Shown in pieces: positions 52,162-55,057 of a stretch of 55,057 nucleotides of DNA. The stretch lies in assembly GCA_943368345.1 (NCBI GenBank), contig CALRKY020000021.1, positions 1 through 55,057 of the forward strand, read 5' to 3'. The notes beneath the pieces were generated by a model. It was not told the DNA's origin. It saw nothing but the letters and a program-made list of their open reading frames with translations, and ran no database searches. The translations under genes were made by a program, and so were the position numbers. Positions within the stretch are counted from its first letter, which is position 1, and the number at the start of each line of letters is the position of its first letter. This DNA is from JADCGM01 sp943368345 (GTDB lineage: Bacteria; Pseudomonadota; Alphaproteobacteria; Sphingomonadales; Sphingomonadaceae).

Positions 52162-53130
52162 ATGCCAGTCATTGCCGCCTGTCAATATCTGCACGGGGAG
52201 CGGGTTCGCGCCGTTGCGATTGACGAAAAAATTGATTGCGCCGGGACCAAATCGGAATTTGTGTGGATCGGCATTGCCGACCCGACCGCCGAGGAGATGC
52301 AGACCCTCAAGACCACCTACCGCCTGCACCCGCTGGCGATTGAGGATGCGGTCAAGGCCGATCAACTGCCCAAGGTCGATGTCTACGGCGATCAGTTGTT
52401 CGTGGTGGCGCGCACCGCCCAACTGGACGGCGATGAAATCCATTATGGCGAGACGGCACTGTTCATCGGTCACAGCCATATCATCAGCATTCGGCACGGG
52501 TCCGACCGCGCCCATAGTGCGCTGCGCCGCGACCTGGAGGCGGTGCCGTCGCTGCTCGACCACGGCGTTGATTATGTCCTGCACGCCATTCTGGATTTCG
52601 TCGTTGACGGCTATTTTCCGGTCATCGAGCAAATCGAGGAGGAGGTGGCTCGGATGGAAGAACGCGCCGTCGACAATTTCCTCGGCCGCGACGAAGTCAC
52701 CCGCATCTTTGCGCTGCGGCGAGAGTTGATCCGCTTCCAGCGGGTGCTGGCGCCGATGGCGGAGGTGGCGAACAAACTGGTGCGGGCCGAACTGCCCTGC
52801 ATCGACCCGGAATCACGCCCCTATTTCAGCGATGTGAGCGACCATGTGCACCGCGTTCAGACCATGGTGGATGACCTGCGGCAGGTGCTGACGTCGGTGT
52901 TCGAGTTCAGCAATCTGCTGGAACAGCAACGCACCGGCATGATTACCCGCCAATTGGCCGCCTGGGCGGCGATCCTTGCCGTGCCGACGGCGATTGCCGG
53001 GATTTACGGGATGAATTTCAAGAATATGCCCGAACTGGAATCCCGCGACGGCTATTTCGTGGTGATCGCCACAATCGTGACGATCTGTTCGCTGCTCTAC
53101 TGGAAGTTCAAGCGGGTGCGGTGGTTGTAG
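52162..53130 (+). CDS. corA: CorA family magnesium/cobalt transporter
   Basis: 322 residues. The N-terminal cytoplasmic funnel domain (WIGIADPTAEEMQTLKTTYRLHPLAIEDA) is followed by the long stalk helix and two C-terminal membrane helices; the selectivity motif GMN is at 283-285 (YGMNFKNMPELE), and the basic tail KFKRVRWL ends the protein. Pentameric channel for Mg2+. A terminator-like hairpin is 32 bases beyond the stop. Confidence 0.95.
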   Translation: MPVIAACQYLHGERVRAVAIDEKIDCAGTKSEFVWIGIADPTAEEMQTLKTTYRLHPLAIEDAVKADQLPKVDVYGDQLFVVARTAQLDGDEIHYGETALFIGHSHIISIRHGSDRAHSALRRDLEAVPSLLDHGVDYVLHAILDFVVDGYFPVIEQIEEEVARMEERAVDNFLGRDEVTRIFALRRELIRFQRVLAPMAEVANKLVRAELPCIDPESRPYFSDVSDHVHRVQTMVDDLRQVLTSVFEFSNLLEQQRTGMITRQLAAWAAILAVPTAIAGIYGMNFKNMPELESRDGYFVVIATIVTICSLLYWKFKRVRWL

Positions 53131-53161
53131 GCCTGCGATGCAGTGATGGGCATTGTCCAGC

Positions 53162-53180
53162 CCCGCTCAGGATGAGCGGG
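53162..53180. terminator. Short GC hairpin after corA
   Basis: Eight-base stem CCCGCTCA / TGAGCGGG with a GGA loop. The following sequence (ATCAGTAAGC) has no T-run, so it is a weak terminator candidate. Confidence 0.45.
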
Positions 53181-53238
53181 ATCAGTAAGCGCCGTTAGAA
53201 GAATATTATTTTGAATTGAAGCAGTTAGGGAAATGCGC

Positions 53239-53535
53239 GTGACCATCAAGCTTCATTCGAGCTTTGCCGTGCATCTGGGGCCTTGGCTCCGCACCGAAAT
53301 CGTTGATCCGCGTGGACTGACGGTCACCGAGACGGCGGGACGGCTGCAGGTGACCCGGCAGGCGATGAGCAATCTGCTGAACGGTGGCGCTGGATTATCG
53401 GCGGAAATGGCGATCCGCTTTGAAAAGGCGTTCGGACTGCGGGCAGATACGCTGCTCCGGATGCAGGCCGCTTATGACTTGGCGCAGGCCCGGGCGCAGG
53501 CTGGAAACCTGATCATCGAACGCGTGGCGGCTTAG
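53239..53535 (+). CDS. HigA-type antitoxin-like transcriptional regulator, no toxin beside it
   Basis: 98 residues from GTG 53239, where AGGG lies 8 bases upstream; ATG 53233 would add two residues and leaves only 2 bases to AGGG. The sequence matches the HigA addiction-module family: LHSSFAVHLGPWLRTEIV, then a helix-turn-helix (LTVTETAGRLQVTRQAMSNLLNGGAGLSAEMAIRFEKAFG) and a C-terminal helix for toxin contact. A HigB toxin gene is absent on both sides: the 100 bases upstream encode no toxin-sized frame. It may be an orphan antitoxin or a stand-alone regulator. Confidence 0.84.
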   Translation: MTIKLHSSFAVHLGPWLRTEIVDPRGLTVTETAGRLQVTRQAMSNLLNGGAGLSAEMAIRFEKAFGLRADTLLRMQAAYDLAQARAQAGNLIIERVAA

Positions 53536-53661
53536 GTCGTAGACTCACAAAGCAGCCAGTCCGCTTCCGACCTCATTTCGGTCGTTTGTTCAGCATTTTA
53601 CCGACCGTGAAAGCAGTCGTTCAAATATTGCTTCACGACTGGAGCGCAACTAACCAGAAGT

Positions 53662-54129
53662 ATGAACAAGATCGATCCCGACTACAAACTTCGACCCGCA
53701 ACCAGCGGCGACCATAATGCAATTGCCGAGATTTGGCATAGCAGCGCAAGCCTTCCCGGCGTTGGCCCGCCTAGTATGCCGACTTTCGAAGATCTCCGGC
53801 GGAGAGTTGGTGAAGAGATTGTCGTAGGATGGAAGGTGACGGTTGCCGAGCAAAACGGCACCATTGTTGGATTTGCGGCGATCAAGCTCAATGACGCAAT
53901 ATTGGATCAGCTATTCGTTCGGCCCGGCCTAATTGGTGGCGGTTTGGGCCGAGCACTTTTCAAGGATTGCCAAGAGCAGATGCCAGATGGATTTACCTTG
54001 CATACTGCTTCCTCGAACGAAAATGCCCGCCGCTTTTACGAAAAGGCCGGAATGAAAGTTTTGCGACAAGGCACTCATCCTCGAACGGGTCACCCAGTAA
54101 CCTACTATGTCTGGAAGGCTGGCCTTTAG
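53662..54129 (+). CDS. GNAT family N-acetyltransferase
   Basis: 155 residues. The N-terminal LRPATSGDHNAIAEIWHSSA and motif A (LDQLFVRPGLIGGGLGRALF, with the R/Q-x2-G-x-G-like acetyl-CoA loop), then the SSNENARRFYEKAGM motif B are typical GNAT. The acceptor substrate is unknown. It lies in an AT-richer stretch with the DJ-1 gene, unlike the rest of the window. Confidence 0.87.
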   Translation: MNKIDPDYKLRPATSGDHNAIAEIWHSSASLPGVGPPSMPTFEDLRRRVGEEIVVGWKVTVAEQNGTIVGFAAIKLNDAILDQLFVRPGLIGGGLGRALFKDCQEQMPDGFTLHTASSNENARRFYEKAGMKVLRQGTHPRTGHPVTYYVWKAGL

Positions 54130-54178
54130 TGGTGGGCTAACTTATTCGAACTTTTCGACGGTCGCCAAAGGGGCACTC

Positions 54179-54799
54179 ATGCAGATTGCGGTTCTGACGT
54201 TTGACGGTTTCAATGAACTGGATTCGTTCGTCGCGGCGGCAATCCTCAATCGCATGAAAGCTTACGGTTGGGCCGCGCACATCACTTCGCCAACCGAACA
54301 AGTTACGTCGATGAATGGCGTTACTGTGCTGCGACAAAAGCCTTTGGAGTTTGCAGCCGATGCCGACGCCGTGCTGATTGGCAGTGGAATTAAAACGCGA
54401 GAAATCGCCGCTGACATCGCTCTTCTGGCCCGGATCAAACTCGACTCTTCGCGGCAGCTTGTTGCTGCGCAATGTTCAGGCACGCTCTTACTCGCGAAGC
54501 TGGGCTTGGTGGGAGACCTGCCAGCCTGCACTGACCTGACAAGCAAGCCTTGGGTAATCGAAGCGGGCGTAAACGTGATTGATGCCCCATTCGTCGCCCA
54601 CGGCAACGTAGCAACAGCTGGAGGATGTCTCGCTGCGCAATATCTGGCGACTTGGATGATCGCACGCGGAGCCTCCATGCGCGCAGCCGAAGAAGCGATG
54701 CACTATGTCGCGCCGGTTGGCGAAAAGACGAGGTATGTGGAACATGCTCTGGGTGTCGTTGCGCCTTACATGACACAAGAAAGCTCAGTCGCCGTTTGA
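54179..54799 (+). CDS. DJ-1/PfpI family protein
   Basis: 206 residues of the class I glutamine amidotransferase-like fold. The nucleophile elbow is AAQCSGTLLLAKLG with Cys99; the conserved Glu13 (FDGFNELDSF) sits where DJ-1 family members place the residue that interacts with the cysteine. This subgroup is close to isocyanide hydratase and AraC-linked DJ-1 domains, but no DNA-binding domain is attached. Substrate unknown. Start at 54179 fits the MQIAVLTFDGF opening; upstream frame has no signal. Confidence 0.86.
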   Translation: MQIAVLTFDGFNELDSFVAAAILNRMKAYGWAAHITSPTEQVTSMNGVTVLRQKPLEFAADADAVLIGSGIKTREIAADIALLARIKLDSSRQLVAAQCSGTLLLAKLGLVGDLPACTDLTSKPWVIEAGVNVIDAPFVAHGNVATAGGCLAAQYLATWMIARGASMRAAEEAMHYVAPVGEKTRYVEHALGVVAPYMTQESSVAV

Positions 54800-54915
54800 G
54801 ACTGGTTCTTCGTTGAGGGTTCCAGTCTAATCGATTCTGCAATCAGGCAGTATTGGATTCAACGGCAGCTTACCGCGATTGCTGACTCAAAACCTGCCTG
54901 TCAGCTCCCCACCCA

Positions 54916-55057
54916 TCAACGGAACTCGCGCACGACCTCGATCTTACCCACAATTGCAGCATTGAATGCGTCGAGGTTCTCCGCCGGTATCCAATACTCA
55001 AGATGGGCGCGGCCACCTGCTTCCTGCACGGCATAGCTGGCAAGATAGGATGTCTGC
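54916..55057 (-). CDS. C-terminal end of an unrecognised protein (5' end beyond the window)
   Basis: Open on the minus strand from the edge to a TGA at 54916-54918, 46 residues: SYLASYAVQEAGGRAHLEYW, then IPAENLDAFNAAIVGKIEVV and a short end. It looks like a real C-terminal domain with a beta strand and amphipathic helix; I cannot name the family. It is convergent with the DJ-1 gene. The 116 bases between the two hold nothing I recognise. Confidence 0.6.
   Translation of the reverse strand, partial: QTSYLASYAVQEAGGRAHLEYWIPAENLDAFNAAIVGKIEVVREFR

Noticed and set aside
53131..53232. HigB toxin gene before the antitoxin
   Set aside because: All frames have early stops and none is near the 90-100 codons of HigB.

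Overview
The window reads as chromosomal DNA of an alphaproteobacterium, most likely of the order Sphingomonadales. The evidence is high GC, dense gene packing with many ATGA-type start/stop overlaps, a GcrA cell-cycle regulator, a CarD regulator, a class I PHA synthase, an aa3 cytochrome oxidase operon in the alphaproteobacterial order, and the hom-glpX-recJ gene string. Genus cannot be fixed from the sequence alone.

Layout. 1-4.1 kb: a glutathione S-transferase cut by the window edge, an exported short-chain dehydrogenase, a nitronate monooxygenase-type flavoprotein, a lone two-cluster [2Fe-2S] subunit and a dienoyl-CoA isomerase-like crotonase. 4.2-13.8 kb: one long operon, ctaC-ctaD-ctaB-small TM protein-ctaG-ctaE-DUF983-SURF1, which runs on into thrC, an M16 peptidase and an RNA-methyltransferase-like protein. 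13.8-25 kb: an M23 cell-wall peptidase, a SUV3-like RNA helicase with an S4 protein and a 7Fe ferredoxin, a beta-lactamase-fold hydrolase, and CarD facing a PcrA/UvrD helicase, followed by an MBL-fold enzyme and DUF3617. 25-34.3 kb: argD-argF-hslO, a YoaK membrane protein, an ABC-2 permease, gcrA, and phaC followed by a TPR/2OG-oxygenase gene.

34.3-42.6 kb is the most unusual part. An alanine-type aminotransferase is separated from hom by a 2197-bp IS1595-family element, with 25-bp imperfect inverted ends and an exact 8-bp target duplication TGAGGGAG, and by a DUF559 endonuclease-like gene. The insertion sequence has landed inside one copy of a two-hairpin dispersed repeat. Four copies of this repeat lie here as two inward-facing inverted pairs. 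One pair encloses the DUF559 gene; the other has only a 16-bp spacer. The repeats also supply the ribosome-binding purine tracts of DUF559, hom and glpX. recJ and tRNA-Glu(UUC) follow.

42.6-55 kb: a small acidic protein, an SDR gene overlapping a CocE-type hydrolase gene, a SIMPL-domain protein, a two-gene RND efflux operon with a perfect 17-bp palindrome at its promoter, DUF445, CorA, a HigA-type antitoxin without a toxin, and an AT-richer end with a GNAT acetyltransferase, a DJ-1/PfpI protein and the 3' end of an unrecognised gene.

Together the window carries respiratory oxidase assembly, amino-acid synthesis (Thr, Arg, Ala), carbon storage, RNA and DNA helicases and a small island of mobile or repeat DNA. 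No CRISPR array, rRNA, phage or replication origin was seen.
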